From Dyella sp. 2HG41-7 (GTDB lineage: Bacteria > Pseudomonadota > Gammaproteobacteria > Xanthomonadales > Rhodanobacteraceae), in contig NZ_JAJEJV010000003.1 in the NCBI RefSeq assembly GCF_021390675.1, positions 1-64,000 of the forward strand: a DNA stretch of 64,000 nucleotides, given 5' to 3'. A program made the translations under genes and the position numbers. Numbering within the stretch: position 1 is the first letter of the stretch; every line of letters starts with the position of its first letter. The notes beneath the pieces are model-generated. The model did no database searches, was not told the origin of the DNA, and worked only from the letters and a program-made list of their open reading frames with translations. Below, piece by piece: positions 17,160-26,055 of the stretch.

Positions 17160-18329
17160 TTAGTGCGTGTTCGGCGTAGCGATAAAGGTATAGTTCTCAT
17201 TCGCCACCGCATCAAACGATTGTCCCGTGATTTGGCCGGCATCGTCGATATCGTTCGCAGACACCAATTGGTCGGGAAAACCGGGCGCCAGCGACTGCAT
17301 GGCGACGATATTGCCGTTCTGCCATAACACCGCTCGGCATCCGTTTGCGCCGCACGATTCGCCGACCACGATATCTTCATCGTTGATGCCGAGCGCTTGA
17401 CTGGTCGTATCGCCTGGCAACGTGCCTAGATCGCGCATCCCGGTCGACTGCGTCCAGATAAACGCATGCACATTGAAATTGCCCGGATCGCCGCCGCCCG
17501 GCGCATTCGCAAATCCCACGACAACACCACGCTGATTGATCGCCATCGGCGTATTCCATGCCGGCACGCCGAGGCTGCCTAGATCCGTCACGGTGTTGCC
17601 GTGCCACAGCACCGCGTGGATCGCCGAGAAGCGACCGACCGCCTGATCGCAAATACCGGAGATGCCCACAATCTGACCGCGATCATTGATCGCCGTCGCC
17701 GCACCTGATGTATCCGTGCCGACCAACGGAAGCGCGCGAACATCATTGGGATCGGGCCCCCACACCACCGGCTTGAACTGCAGCACCTGAGTTGAACCGG
17801 GTGTGCACGTTGGATCGTGCACGGTGTTTTCCGCCCATCCGACAATCAGTCCAACATCATTTGCGCCCGTGGCAAATCCATTATTGCCGCCCAAGGTCGG
17901 CAACGCTTGCATATGCCCCCAGCGCCACACGAAACCCTGGCAGACATGACCGGTCACGGTGGGAAAGAAGGCCGAGCAGCTCCAGTTTTCGCCCAGCGGA
18001 TCCACTTGCGCCGTCTCCGCCACGCCGACCAGTTCGCCGAAATTATTTTTCACTGGCCACAGGATCGCGCTGTTCGCGCCTCCCAACGTGCCCAGATCCA
18101 GCGTCGCGCCGCCAAGCCACGCCGTCGCATGTTCGCTCTGATTGTCTGGCAGATTGGAAACGCCACTGACGAACCCGAAATTGTTGATGCTGCTGCCACC
18201 GCTGGACGCGCCGCCCAGCGTGCCAAGATTGCGAATCTGATATTGACCCGGTGACGCCATTGCGGATGGTTGCGCAATCAAGCCGGCAAAACACGCAGCC
18301 GCCACCAGCACGCTCGTAATCCGATGCAT
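17160..18329 (-). CDS. Secreted HAF-repeat protein
   Basis: 389 aa with a clear signal peptide (MHRITSVLVAAACFAGLIAQ..., cleavage expected after residues near ASA/MAS). The mature part is seven tandem repeats of about 45-55 residues of the type LGTLGG...A.aINd.G.ivG, the HAF extracellular-repeat family, expected to fold as a beta-propeller-like domain. Function is unknown for the family. The ATG at 18329 follows GAAGGAG; an in-frame GTG five codons earlier overlaps that ribosome site. It is divergent from the MocR-type gene, with a palindrome in between. Confidence 0.85.
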   Translation of the reverse strand: MHRITSVLVAAACFAGLIAQPSAMASPGQYQIRNLGTLGGASSGGSSINNFGFVSGVSNLPDNQSEHATAWLGGATLDLGTLGGANSAILWPVKNNFGELVGVAETAQVDPLGENWSCSAFFPTVTGHVCQGFVWRWGHMQALPTLGGNNGFATGANDVGLIVGWAENTVHDPTCTPGSTQVLQFKPVVWGPDPNDVRALPLVGTDTSGAATAINDRGQIVGISGICDQAVGRFSAIHAVLWHGNTVTDLGSLGVPAWNTPMAINQRGVVVGFANAPGGGDPGNFNVHAFIWTQSTGMRDLGTLPGDTTSQALGINDEDIVVGESCGANGCRAVLWQNGNIVAMQSLAPGFPDQLVSANDIDDAGQITGQSFDAVANENYTFIATPNTH

Positions 18330-18396
18330 GGGATGCTCCTTCACTCAGTTGTAACGACATACCGCCGTGGGGACGAACGGTTGTAGCTTGGACATT

Positions 18397-18443
18397 CCGG
18401 ACTAGCTGCAAAAGCGCCACTTTTGCGATACCTGCTAGTCCGG
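18397..18443. promoter_or_regulatory. Nested palindrome in the HAF/MocR divergent promoter
   Basis: Outer perfect arms CCGGACTAGC (18397-18406) and GCTAGTCCGG (18434-18443) enclose inner arms GCAAAAG (18408-18414) and CTTTTGC (18420-18426). A TATAGT -10-like box at 18468-18473 lies 6 nt before the MocR ATG at 18480, so that mRNA may be leaderless. The palindrome is well placed as an operator for autoregulation or for control of the secreted protein gene. Binding is inferred. Confidence 0.55.
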
Positions 18444-18479
18444 TCGGCACAACGGTTCTCGCGGCGCTATAGTGCGCGC

Positions 18480-20000
18480 ATGCGTCGCTGGGCATTGACC
18501 ATTGCGCTCGATCCCAAACACGAACTGCCGATCTTTCTGCAGCTCGCCAATGCGATTGCCGACGATATCCGCGGCGGACGTCTAAAAGCCGGCGAAGCGT
18601 TGCCGGGCACGCGCGAATTGGCCGAGCGACTTTCGTTGAATCGCAATACCGTGGTGGCGGGGTACGAAGAACTCGCCGCCGAAGGATGGGTGCACACGCG
18701 CGTCGGCGGCGGCACGTTCGTTTCGCCTCTCGCGCCATCCGCGACGCATGTTGCGCAACCGGCGAGCGATGCACCGACTTATGCGCTTTCTCATTCCGGA
18801 CATTCGCCCGTCCACGCCATCGCACCGGTGAAAGCGCCGCGCCCCGGCAGCTTGATGCTGGGTTACAGCTTGCCGGATACCCGATTGTTTCCGGCTACGG
18901 AGCTAACCCGCGCATTCCGTCGCGCGATCGCTCAGCGCGGACAGTCGCTGATCGGCTACGCCGATCCATGCGGTCATCATCGTTTGCGCGAGCAGCTCGC
19001 CAATATGCTTCGCAGCACCCGCGCGTTGCCGGCGTCGGCCGATTGTTTGATGGTGACGCGCAGCCTGGAGCAAGGTATCGATCTGGTCGCGCGCATGTTG
19101 CTGTCTCCCGGCGATGTGGTGGCGGTGGAAGGTTTCGGCTATCCGCCCGCGTGGAGCGTTTTGCGTCTTGCCGGCTCGCAGTTGATGCCGATTCCGGTGG
19201 ACGAGGACGGACTGAGTGTCGATGCGCTGGAGGACGCGCTCACGCATCAATCCATCCGCGCCGTCTTTCTTACGCCGCATCACCAATTTCCCACGACCGC
19301 CGTGATGTCGTCGGCGCGCCGCGCCAAACTCGCCGCGCTTGCTTTGGCGCATCGCTTCGCCATCATCGAAGACGACTACGACCACGAATTCCATTACGTC
19401 GGCAAACCGGTGTTGCCCATTGCGTCGGGTGACGGTCGCGCGAACACCATCTATATCGGTTCGTTGTCCAACTTGCTAGCACCGGGTATCAGCACCGGAT
19501 TCGTGCTCGCGCCACCGACCGTATTCGAACGCCTGGCTGCATTGCGCGCAGCCAGCGACCCGCGCAGCGATGTCGCCATGGAATGTGCGATCGCCGAATT
19601 GTTTGAAGACGGCGAACTGTTGCGGCATGTACGCCGCATGCAGCGCGCTTATGCCGCGCGCCGCGATGCGCTCGCCGACGCGCTGCGGCGGCATCTCGGC
19701 AGCGCCTTGCGTTTTCGCATTCCCGACGGCGGCATGGGACTTTGGGCGCGCGCAGACGACGCCATCGATATCGAGCGTTGGAGTCAGGAAGGCGAACGCG
19801 AAGGCGTGCAGTTTTTCAGCGCGACGCGTTACGACTTCCACCAGCGCGTTCAGCCCTATCTTCGCCTTGGTTTCAGCTTCCTCAATGAGACCGAGCTTGA
19901 AGAAGGCGTACGACGCATGGCCCGCGCACTGGCGCGCACGGACACGCGCCGTTCGCCCAAAACATCCCGTCCCGCATCGAGCTGGCATAGCCCGGCCTAG
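18480..20000 (+). CDS. MocR-type GntR/aminotransferase regulator lacking the PLP lysine
   Basis: 506 aa. Residues 1-75 are a winged-helix GntR domain (FLQLANAIADDIRGGRLKAG, LPGTRELAERLSLNRNTV). The rest is a type-I aminotransferase fold with EDDYDHEF. In the cofactor loop, the family's SFSK is SLSN (Asn331 instead of the Schiff-base Lys), and the following GLRLGY is GISTGF, losing the phosphate-binding Arg. It should therefore not bind PLP covalently. The start at 18480 is set by homology and by a TATAGT box just upstream. The target may be its own promoter palindrome or the divergent HAF gene. Confidence 0.9.
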   Translation: MRRWALTIALDPKHELPIFLQLANAIADDIRGGRLKAGEALPGTRELAERLSLNRNTVVAGYEELAAEGWVHTRVGGGTFVSPLAPSATHVAQPASDAPTYALSHSGHSPVHAIAPVKAPRPGSLMLGYSLPDTRLFPATELTRAFRRAIAQRGQSLIGYADPCGHHRLREQLANMLRSTRALPASADCLMVTRSLEQGIDLVARMLLSPGDVVAVEGFGYPPAWSVLRLAGSQLMPIPVDEDGLSVDALEDALTHQSIRAVFLTPHHQFPTTAVMSSARRAKLAALALAHRFAIIEDDYDHEFHYVGKPVLPIASGDGRANTIYIGSLSNLLAPGISTGFVLAPPTVFERLAALRAASDPRSDVAMECAIAELFEDGELLRHVRRMQRAYAARRDALADALRRHLGSALRFRIPDGGMGLWARADDAIDIERWSQEGEREGVQFFSATRYDFHQRVQPYLRLGFSFLNETELEEGVRRMARALARTDTRRSPKTSRPASSWHSPA

Positions 20001-20110
20001 ATCGATAAGCCCGAAAAAGCTGACCTTTCCCACTGGCGTTTTTATCGCGATCAGGCATCCTGGCGCTTCCGCGCAAGCGCCGGTCTTGCGCCCTACCACG
20101 GAGCGGAAGC

Positions 20111-22237
20111 ATGAGCCTGAGAACTTCGATGCGCCTTGCCCTGGTGCTGACCGTCATAATGGGCGGCATGACCCAAGCGCATGACACCGCGGCCCCAGGT
20201 GCGGCCGCCAGTACCGACGATCCTTATCTTTGGTTGGAAGACATCCACGGCGATCGCGCGATGGATTGGGTGAAAGCCCAGAACGCCATCACGCAGAAAC
20301 AATTCGCCGGCGGCCCCGAGTTCTCGCATGAGCGCGACCGCATTCTGGAAGTGCTCGATTCCGATGCGCGCATTCCGTATGTCGAACGTCGCGGCGACTA
20401 CCTTTATAACTTCTGGCAGGACAAGGCGAATCCACGCGGCGTCTGGCGTCGCACCACGCTGGACGAATACCGCAAAGCCGATCCCAAGTGGGACGTGCTG
20501 CTGGATATGGACGCGTTGAACAAGGCGGAAGGCAAGCACTGGGTGTTCAAAGGCGGCGATTGCCTGAAACCCGATTACAAACGCTGCCTGGTCAGCCTCT
20601 CGCCCGGTGGCGGCGATGCGGTGGAAGTGCGCGAGTTCGACATTCCCAGCAAATCGTTCGTCAAAGATGGTTTCCTGCTACCGGTCGCCAAGACGCAAGT
20701 GGGTTGGATCGACGAAAACCACGTATACGTCGGCACCGACTTCGGTCCGGGCTCGATGACCACATCGAGCTATCCGCGTATCGCCAAAGTATGGACGCGC
20801 GGCACGCCGCTCAGCGCCGCGACGACGGTTTACGAAGGCAAGGCTGACGATCTGGCAGTAAGCGCAGCGCATGACCGCACGCCCGGTTTCGAGCGCGACT
20901 TCATCACCGTCGCCCACGACTTCTTCCATAGCGATACGTATCAGCTCAAGGACGGCAAGCTGATTCATCTGGATGTGCCGGTCGATGCGGCGAACGTCGA
21001 TGCGCATCGCGAATGGTTGGTGGTGCAGTTGCGCGACGCGTGGACGGTCGGCGGCGCCACGTATCCGTCCGGCGCCTTGATTGCGATGAAGTTCGACGAT
21101 TTTATCGCCGGCAAACGCCAATTCACCACCTTGTTTGCGCCGGACGAACACACCGCGCTGTCCAACTATATGTGGACGCGTCATCACCTGATTCTCGACA
21201 TCATGGACGATGTCAAAAGCCGACTCGATGTACTGACGGCAAAAGACGACGGCACCTGGGCGCACGAAGCGATGCCAGGCGCACCGCAATTCAGCACGAT
21301 TTCGGTGCTCGACACCGATCCGGACAATAGCGACGAGTACTGGCTCGGCGTCACTGGTTTTCTCGCACCGTCGTCGCTGGAGCGCGGCGTGCTGGGCGAA
21401 GGCCAGGCGCAATCCATCAAGCACAGCCCGGCGTTCTTCGATGCGTCGAAGTTCCAGGTGAGCCAGCATTTCGTTACATCCAAAGATGGCACCAAGGTGC
21501 CGTACTTCGAGATCGCGTCGAAAAACCTGAAGCTCGATGGCAAGAACCGAACGCTGCTCTACGGTTACGGCGGTTTCGAAGTGGCGCTGCAACCGTATTA
21601 CAGCGGCAGCGTCGGACGTGCATGGTTGGAACGTGGCGGCGTGTATGTCATCGCCAATATTCGCGGCGGCGGCGAATACGGTCCGCGCTGGCATCAAGCG
21701 GCGTTGCAGGCGAATCGTCCGCGCGCTTACGAAGATTTCGCTGCCGTCGCCGACGATCTGATCAAACGCGGCGTCACTTCGCCCAAGCATCTCGGCGCAG
21801 AAGGCGGCAGCAACGGCGGCTTATTGATGGGCAATATGCTGACGGTGTATCCGCAGCTCTTCGGCGCCATTGCATGCGAAGTGCCGCTGCTGGATATGAA
21901 GCGCTACATCCATTTATCGGCCGGTGCATCGTGGATTGCCGAATACGGCAACCCGGACGATCCCAAGCAATGGGAATTCATCAAGACGTTCTCGCCGTAT
22001 CAGAACATGAAAGCCGATACTGCGTATCCCTCGGTGCTGTTCTACACCACCACCAGCGACGATCGCGTCGGCCCGGTGCAGGCGCGCAAGATGGCCGCCA
22101 AGATGGAAGGCATGGGCTACAAAAACGTGTGGTTCTTCGAGAACACCGAAGGCGGTCACGGCGCCGGCGCCGACAATAAGCAAACGGCGTATATGCACGC
22201 GCTTGCTTACGAATTCCTGTGGGACAAGTTGAAGTAA
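20111..22237 (+). CDS. Prolyl oligopeptidase family serine peptidase
   Basis: Exported peptidase of 708 aa with an N-terminal signal peptide (about 1-23). DDPYLWLEDIHGDRAMDWV opens the beta-propeller domain, as in family S9A. The catalytic domain has GGSNGG with nucleophile Ser567, SDDRVGP with Asp near 651 and EGGHGAG with His near 686. It cleaves short proline-containing peptides, probably in the periplasm. It follows the MocR gene by 110 nt on the same strand. A strong hairpin follows its stop. Confidence 0.92.
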   Translation: MSLRTSMRLALVLTVIMGGMTQAHDTAAPGAAASTDDPYLWLEDIHGDRAMDWVKAQNAITQKQFAGGPEFSHERDRILEVLDSDARIPYVERRGDYLYNFWQDKANPRGVWRRTTLDEYRKADPKWDVLLDMDALNKAEGKHWVFKGGDCLKPDYKRCLVSLSPGGGDAVEVREFDIPSKSFVKDGFLLPVAKTQVGWIDENHVYVGTDFGPGSMTTSSYPRIAKVWTRGTPLSAATTVYEGKADDLAVSAAHDRTPGFERDFITVAHDFFHSDTYQLKDGKLIHLDVPVDAANVDAHREWLVVQLRDAWTVGGATYPSGALIAMKFDDFIAGKRQFTTLFAPDEHTALSNYMWTRHHLILDIMDDVKSRLDVLTAKDDGTWAHEAMPGAPQFSTISVLDTDPDNSDEYWLGVTGFLAPSSLERGVLGEGQAQSIKHSPAFFDASKFQVSQHFVTSKDGTKVPYFEIASKNLKLDGKNRTLLYGYGGFEVALQPYYSGSVGRAWLERGGVYVIANIRGGGEYGPRWHQAALQANRPRAYEDFAAVADDLIKRGVTSPKHLGAEGGSNGGLLMGNMLTVYPQLFGAIACEVPLLDMKRYIHLSAGASWIAEYGNPDDPKQWEFIKTFSPYQNMKADTAYPSVLFYTTTSDDRVGPVQARKMAAKMEGMGYKNVWFFENTEGGHGAGADNKQTAYMHALAYEFLWDKLK

Positions 22238-22244
22238 CGCGTTG

Positions 22245-22277
22245 TTATCCCCACTCCTCGACGAGGAGTGGGGATAA
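22245..22277. terminator. Long palindromic hairpin after the peptidase gene
   Basis: TTATCCCCACTCCTCG and its exact complement CGAGGAGTGGGGATAA are separated by one base, giving a stem of about 14 bp with a short loop. It ends 9 nt before the next ATG on the same strand. No T-tract follows on the plus strand. It could be a terminator/attenuator or could mask the downstream ribosome site (the stem includes GAGGAG). Confidence 0.5.
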
Positions 22278-22286
22278 AATCGGTCT

Positions 22287-23138
22287 ATGAAATCGCATCT
22301 CCCCATACGCCCCGAACTTCGCGAGTGGATTCTCACCACCACGCGCGCCGGGCACAGCGTCGACGCCGTGCTCAAGCTGATGCAGGAAACCGGCTACGAC
22401 CCGCGGCAAAGCCGCGGCATCGTCGCCACCGTGCTGAATATGCCGATATCGGCGCTGGATCCTCACGTATCCGCTTCAGCAAGCAAGGGGCGTCGCACGC
22501 GACATCCCGAAGCACCGCACGTCGTTGTCGACGGTCGCACGGTGCATGTCGGCCTGAGCGTCGATTCGCCCGAGTTGCGCGTGCTCAATGATTTTCTTTC
22601 GGTGGAAGAATGTGCGGCGCTGATCGAGCAATCCAGTCCGCGCCTGCAGCGCGCCAGCACGGTCGATCGCAGCGGTAAACATCAGGTCGATGCGCGCCGC
22701 ACCAGCGAGGGCATGTTCTTCACCATCGGTGAAACGCCGCTGGTGAGAAGCATCGAGAAACGCATCGCCACGATGTTGAGCATTCCAGTCGATCACGGCG
22801 AAGGTTTGCAGGTGCTGCACTATTTGCCGGGCCAGCAATACGAACCCCATTTCGACTGGTTCAATCCCGAAGAACCGGGATTTCCCGCGATTACCGCTAA
22901 AGGCGGCCAGCGCATCGCAAGCATAGTGATGTATTTGAATACGCCCGAGGCCGGCGGCGGCACCGCGTTTCCGGAAATCGGCCTTACCGTTACCGCGTTG
23001 CGCGGCACCGCCGTTTACTTCGCCTACGACACCGGCGATACCGCATCGCTGCATGCCGGCTTGCCGGTTGAAAAAGGCGAAAAGTGGATTGCGACAAAGT
23101 GGCTGCGAGAACGTCCGTTCCAGACGTCCTCGCGTTGA
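22287..23138 (+). CDS. Prolyl-4-hydroxylase-like Fe(II)/2-oxoglutarate dioxygenase
   Basis: 283 aa. The C-terminal two thirds is a P4Hc-type double-stranded beta-helix with iron ligands H188 and D190 (HFDWF) and H256 (SLHAG); Lys in GEKWIATKW is the expected 2-oxoglutarate contact. Residues 1-55 form an extra helical N-terminal region (RPELREWILTTTRAGHS, then MQETGYDP). Such enzymes hydroxylate prolyl or other residues; the target here is unknown. A GAGGAG sequence lies within the upstream palindrome. Confidence 0.9.
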   Translation: MKSHLPIRPELREWILTTTRAGHSVDAVLKLMQETGYDPRQSRGIVATVLNMPISALDPHVSASASKGRRTRHPEAPHVVVDGRTVHVGLSVDSPELRVLNDFLSVEECAALIEQSSPRLQRASTVDRSGKHQVDARRTSEGMFFTIGETPLVRSIEKRIATMLSIPVDHGEGLQVLHYLPGQQYEPHFDWFNPEEPGFPAITAKGGQRIASIVMYLNTPEAGGGTAFPEIGLTVTALRGTAVYFAYDTGDTASLHAGLPVEKGEKWIATKWLRERPFQTSSR

Positions 23139-23151
23139 TGCATGGCGAGAT

Positions 23152-23646
23152 CTAGAACGTACGCGCCTTGCTCGCACTCCACGCAATGACCAGCCCGATG
23201 ATCATGTGCATCAGGATGCTGGCGAGGATCCAACTCGGAATGGAAGGCGACGCGGGCGCTGCCGACAACGGCAACACGATGCCGTTCATCACGACATAAA
23301 GCGCTACGCCATAGAGCGCTCCGTAAAACAACGGCCGCTCGATCAGCGCATTCATGCGACGACTCGCCAGGTAATACACACCGACCATCACCGCCATGAT
23401 GGCGAAGTGCAGCAGCACGCCGAGCGATGCCGTCGCGTCACCGCCCATAAATGCGCGTTTGCCCAGCAAACCCGAAGCAATGTTCTGCGCCAAGCGCATC
23501 GGCGGCACGCTATGTGTGGCGTACCAGTACGTCGACGCGAAAATCAGATCCGCCACCGCGAGCGCCACGGTAACGATCGCCGCAAACATCACCACACGAC
23601 GGGCGCGCAAAACGTGCAGCCCGCTGGAATCAACAGGTATCGACAT
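23152..23646 (-). CDS. Small integral membrane protein (about four TM helices)
   Basis: 164 aa with hydrophobic segments at about 20-40, 70-92, 105-128 and 135-158, so an inner-membrane protein. I do not recognise a specific family. The layout and a periplasmic loop near residues 45-65 (STYWYATHSVPP) resemble YagU-like or DUF-type membrane proteins with no known role. Start ATG at 23646; an in-frame GTG lies 9 nt upstream. It is convergent with the dioxygenase gene. Confidence 0.75.
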   Translation of the reverse strand: MSIPVDSSGLHVLRARRVVMFAAIVTVALAVADLIFASTYWYATHSVPPMRLAQNIASGLLGKRAFMGGDATASLGVLLHFAIMAVMVGVYYLASRRMNALIERPLFYGALYGVALYVVMNGIVLPLSAAPASPSIPSWILASILMHMIIGLVIAWSASKARTF

Positions 23647-23848
23647 AGTTGTCACTCAATGATTGCTTCGTAACTTCCCTAAAAGACCCGCGAGGCGATT
23701 GTGAGAGAGGTAACCGCCCCGCGGGTGTGGGAAGTGAGGGAGACATCGTCACCGCCGGGTCTGTCTCCTGGGGAGGGGAGGACAGAAAGAATTCGTTACT
23801 AGGCCCCACGGCATGTGCAGACTAGGTATGTCGGCACATTCCCTCCAT

Positions 23849-23879
23849 AGCCAATTGCTCGTATTTTCGTAGAGCCAAT
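23849..23879 (+). promoter_or_regulatory. Direct repeats upstream of second MocR gene
   Basis: AGCCAAT occurs at 23849-23855 and again at 23873-23879, 24 bp apart, just before the GTG at 23892. Direct repeats are a recurring operator form for MocR/PdxR/GabR regulators, so autoregulation is plausible. Evidence is positional only. Confidence 0.35.
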
Positions 23880-23891
23880 CGGAGGGACGGC

Positions 23892-25325
23892 GTGTATCTC
23901 GAACTGGACGGCCGCGGGCCGCTGTACGACCAGCTGACCCGAGCGTTGAAAGCGTCCATCCTCGATGGCCGCATTGTAGCGGGCACGCAATTGCCGCCGA
24001 CGCGCGAATTGGCGGAGGAATTGCAGCTTTCACGCACCACAGTGCTGGCCGCTTACGAGCAACTGCGCGCCGAAGGTTTTATCGACGGACGCGTAGGTTC
24101 GGGCAGTTACGTCAGCCACCTGCAAGCCAGGCCCGCGCCGCATCACGGGCGCACCAGCTTGCCGCCACCTTCGCGCTATGCGGAACGTGCGCGCGAAGTG
24201 CGCGACTGGAGCATCGGTCGCCTGCATCGCGGCACGCGTTACAACCTTCAATACGGTTACCCGGTGATCAATCCCGCGCTCAACAATGCGTGGGGTCGCG
24301 AGCTGGCGCGCGCGGCGGCGTACACGCGTTTGAATATCAACGAAGTGGCCGGCTTTCCCGCGTTGCGTCAACAAACCTGCGATTACTTGGCGCGCCGTCG
24401 CGGCGTGCAAGCGCAACCGGAAGATGTACTGATCGTCAGCGGCACGCAACAAGCGATCGAATTAACGGCGCGCGTGCTGTTGAACGAAGGCGATCGCGCG
24501 GTGTTGGAAGAGCCGCATTATTTTTTGGCGCATCAGGCGTTGATCGCGCACGGCGCAGACATCGTTCCGGTTCGCACTGACGAACATGGACTGGTGTGCG
24601 ATGAGCTTCCGACCGAATCGCCGCGTTTCCTCTACGTCACGCCTTCGCATCATTTCCCTACCGGCTCGATCCTCTCGATGGAGCGCCGCATCGCCCTGCT
24701 GCGCTACGCCGAAAAGCATCAGTGCTGGATTCTGGAAGACGATTACGACGGTGAGTTTCGCTACGACGCGCACCCGCTCGCCGCGCTGCGTTCGCTCGAC
24801 GAACAGGATCGCGTGATCTACGTCGGCACGTTCTCCAAAGTGTTGTTCGGCGGCTTGCGCCTCGCCTACATCGTGATGCCGGCGGCGCTGCGCACGGACT
24901 TTATCAACGCGAAATATCTCAACGACGTCGCGTGCCCCGTGATCGAGCAAGCTGCGCTTGCGCGCTTTATGGAAGACGGCGGCTTCGAGCGTCACCTGCG
25001 CATGGCGCGCAAAGAACTCAAAGCGCGGCGCGAAGCGCTAGTTGCAGGATTGAAGGAACACGCGCGCGATCGCGTCGAGCTCGCCGATACGCCATCGGGC
25101 ATGCATTTGATGATCACGCTGCGTGGCTACGACGCGCCGCGCGCCGAAGCGCTGATCGCCTATGCTCACGACCTGGGCCTGGGCCTTTATCCGACGGCGC
25201 CGCTGTACCTTGAGCCGCCCGAACGTCAGGGCCTGTTGCTTGGCTATTGCGGACTGTCGGTCAACGAATTGCGCGAGGCCATGCAGCTATTTGGCCAATG
25301 CCTGGATCACTTCGAGTCCGTCTAA
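23892..25325 (+). CDS. MocR/PdxR-family GntR-aminotransferase regulator
   Basis: 477 aa. A GntR winged helix (residues 8-75, LPPTRELAEELQLSRTTVLAAY) is followed by an aminotransferase-like domain. Unlike the first MocR gene in this window, the cofactor residues are intact: EDDYDGEFRYD, and GTFSKVLFGGLRLAY with Lys316 as the Schiff-base residue. Such proteins use PLP or PLP-substrate adducts to control vitamin B6 or amino-compound genes; the target here is not evident. The GTG start at 23892 follows CGGAGGG at 5-nt spacing. Confidence 0.92.
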   Translation: MYLELDGRGPLYDQLTRALKASILDGRIVAGTQLPPTRELAEELQLSRTTVLAAYEQLRAEGFIDGRVGSGSYVSHLQARPAPHHGRTSLPPPSRYAERAREVRDWSIGRLHRGTRYNLQYGYPVINPALNNAWGRELARAAAYTRLNINEVAGFPALRQQTCDYLARRRGVQAQPEDVLIVSGTQQAIELTARVLLNEGDRAVLEEPHYFLAHQALIAHGADIVPVRTDEHGLVCDELPTESPRFLYVTPSHHFPTGSILSMERRIALLRYAEKHQCWILEDDYDGEFRYDAHPLAALRSLDEQDRVIYVGTFSKVLFGGLRLAYIVMPAALRTDFINAKYLNDVACPVIEQAALARFMEDGGFERHLRMARKELKARREALVAGLKEHARDRVELADTPSGMHLMITLRGYDAPRAEALIAYAHDLGLGLYPTAPLYLEPPERQGLLLGYCGLSVNELREAMQLFGQCLDHFESV

Positions 25326-25452
25326 CCCGCGCCCCGAAGCGCCTCCGCTGAACGCATGGACAGCCGCCTAAACGGCCGCTTGGTGCAGCGCGGCAAGCTT
25401 TGCCGTATCCTGAGTGGCTTTCCCCGCTTTGGTTATAGGTAAGGAGTGCCCC

Positions 25453-25986
25453 ATGGGCCTGGATATGGTTAGCGCCGGCCGCGACGTGCCGAACGAAATC
25501 AACGTCGTTATCGAGATTCCCAAGGACGCGGAACCCGTCAAATACGAGGTGGACAAGGAAAGCGGGGCGATCTTCGTGGATCGCATTCTCTCCACCCCCA
25601 TGCGCTACCCCTGCAACTACGGTTACGTGCCTGGCACGCTCGGCGGCGACGGCGATCCGCTGGACGCCCTGGTGATCCTGCCGCTGCCGCTGGTGCCGGG
25701 CTCGGTGATCCGCTGCCATCCGGTCGGCATGCTGAAGATGACAGACGAAGCCGGCAGCGACGAAAAGCTGGTGGTGATTCCGTCGCCGAAAATCTTCCCG
25801 GGCTACTCGCACATCCACGACATCAAGGGCGTCTCCGCGCATTGGCTGGAACGCATCGGCCACTTCTTCGAGCACTACAAGGATCTCGAGAAGGGCAAAT
25901 GGGTGAAGGTGGAAGGCTGGGTTGGCGCCGAAGAAGCCAAGGCCGAAATCATGGCCGGCGTGGCGCGCAGCAAGAACAAAGCCTGA
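25453..25986 (+). CDS. ppa: Soluble inorganic pyrophosphatase
   Basis: Family-I cytoplasmic PPase hydrolysing PPi to phosphate, 177 aa. It has the signature DGDPLDALV with metal-binding aspartates, YPCNYGYVPGTLGG and KGKWVKVEGW near the C-terminus. The ATG at 25453 follows AAGGAG; an upstream in-frame codon gives a non-homologous extension. It competes for the same PPi used by pfp and hppA in this window. A good terminator follows. Confidence 0.97.
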   Translation: MGLDMVSAGRDVPNEINVVIEIPKDAEPVKYEVDKESGAIFVDRILSTPMRYPCNYGYVPGTLGGDGDPLDALVILPLPLVPGSVIRCHPVGMLKMTDEAGSDEKLVVIPSPKIFPGYSHIHDIKGVSAHWLERIGHFFEHYKDLEKGKWVKVEGWVGAEEAKAEIMAGVARSKNKA

Positions 25987-26006
25987 TTTTTGTTTTATCG
26001 AATACA

Positions 26007-26040
26007 AAACGCGTCGCCGAAAGGCGGCGCGTTTTTATTT
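26007..26040 (+). terminator. Intrinsic terminator of ppa
   Basis: AAAACGCGTCGCC-GAAA-GGCGGCGCGTTTTT: a 10-bp GC-rich stem with one G-U pair, a GAAA tetraloop, flanking A-run and a T5ATTTTT tract. It lies about 20 nt after the ppa stop. Confidence 0.88.
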
Positions 26041-26055
26041 TTGTCACCCATGCGA

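Noticed and set aside
23686-23726. Bulged hairpin (ACCCGCG/CGCGGGT with inner GGCG/CGCC) between the membrane protein gene and the second MocR gene
   Set aside because: Could be a leader structure of either divergent gene, but the bulge and GC-rich background make it unsafe to call a regulatory RNA.
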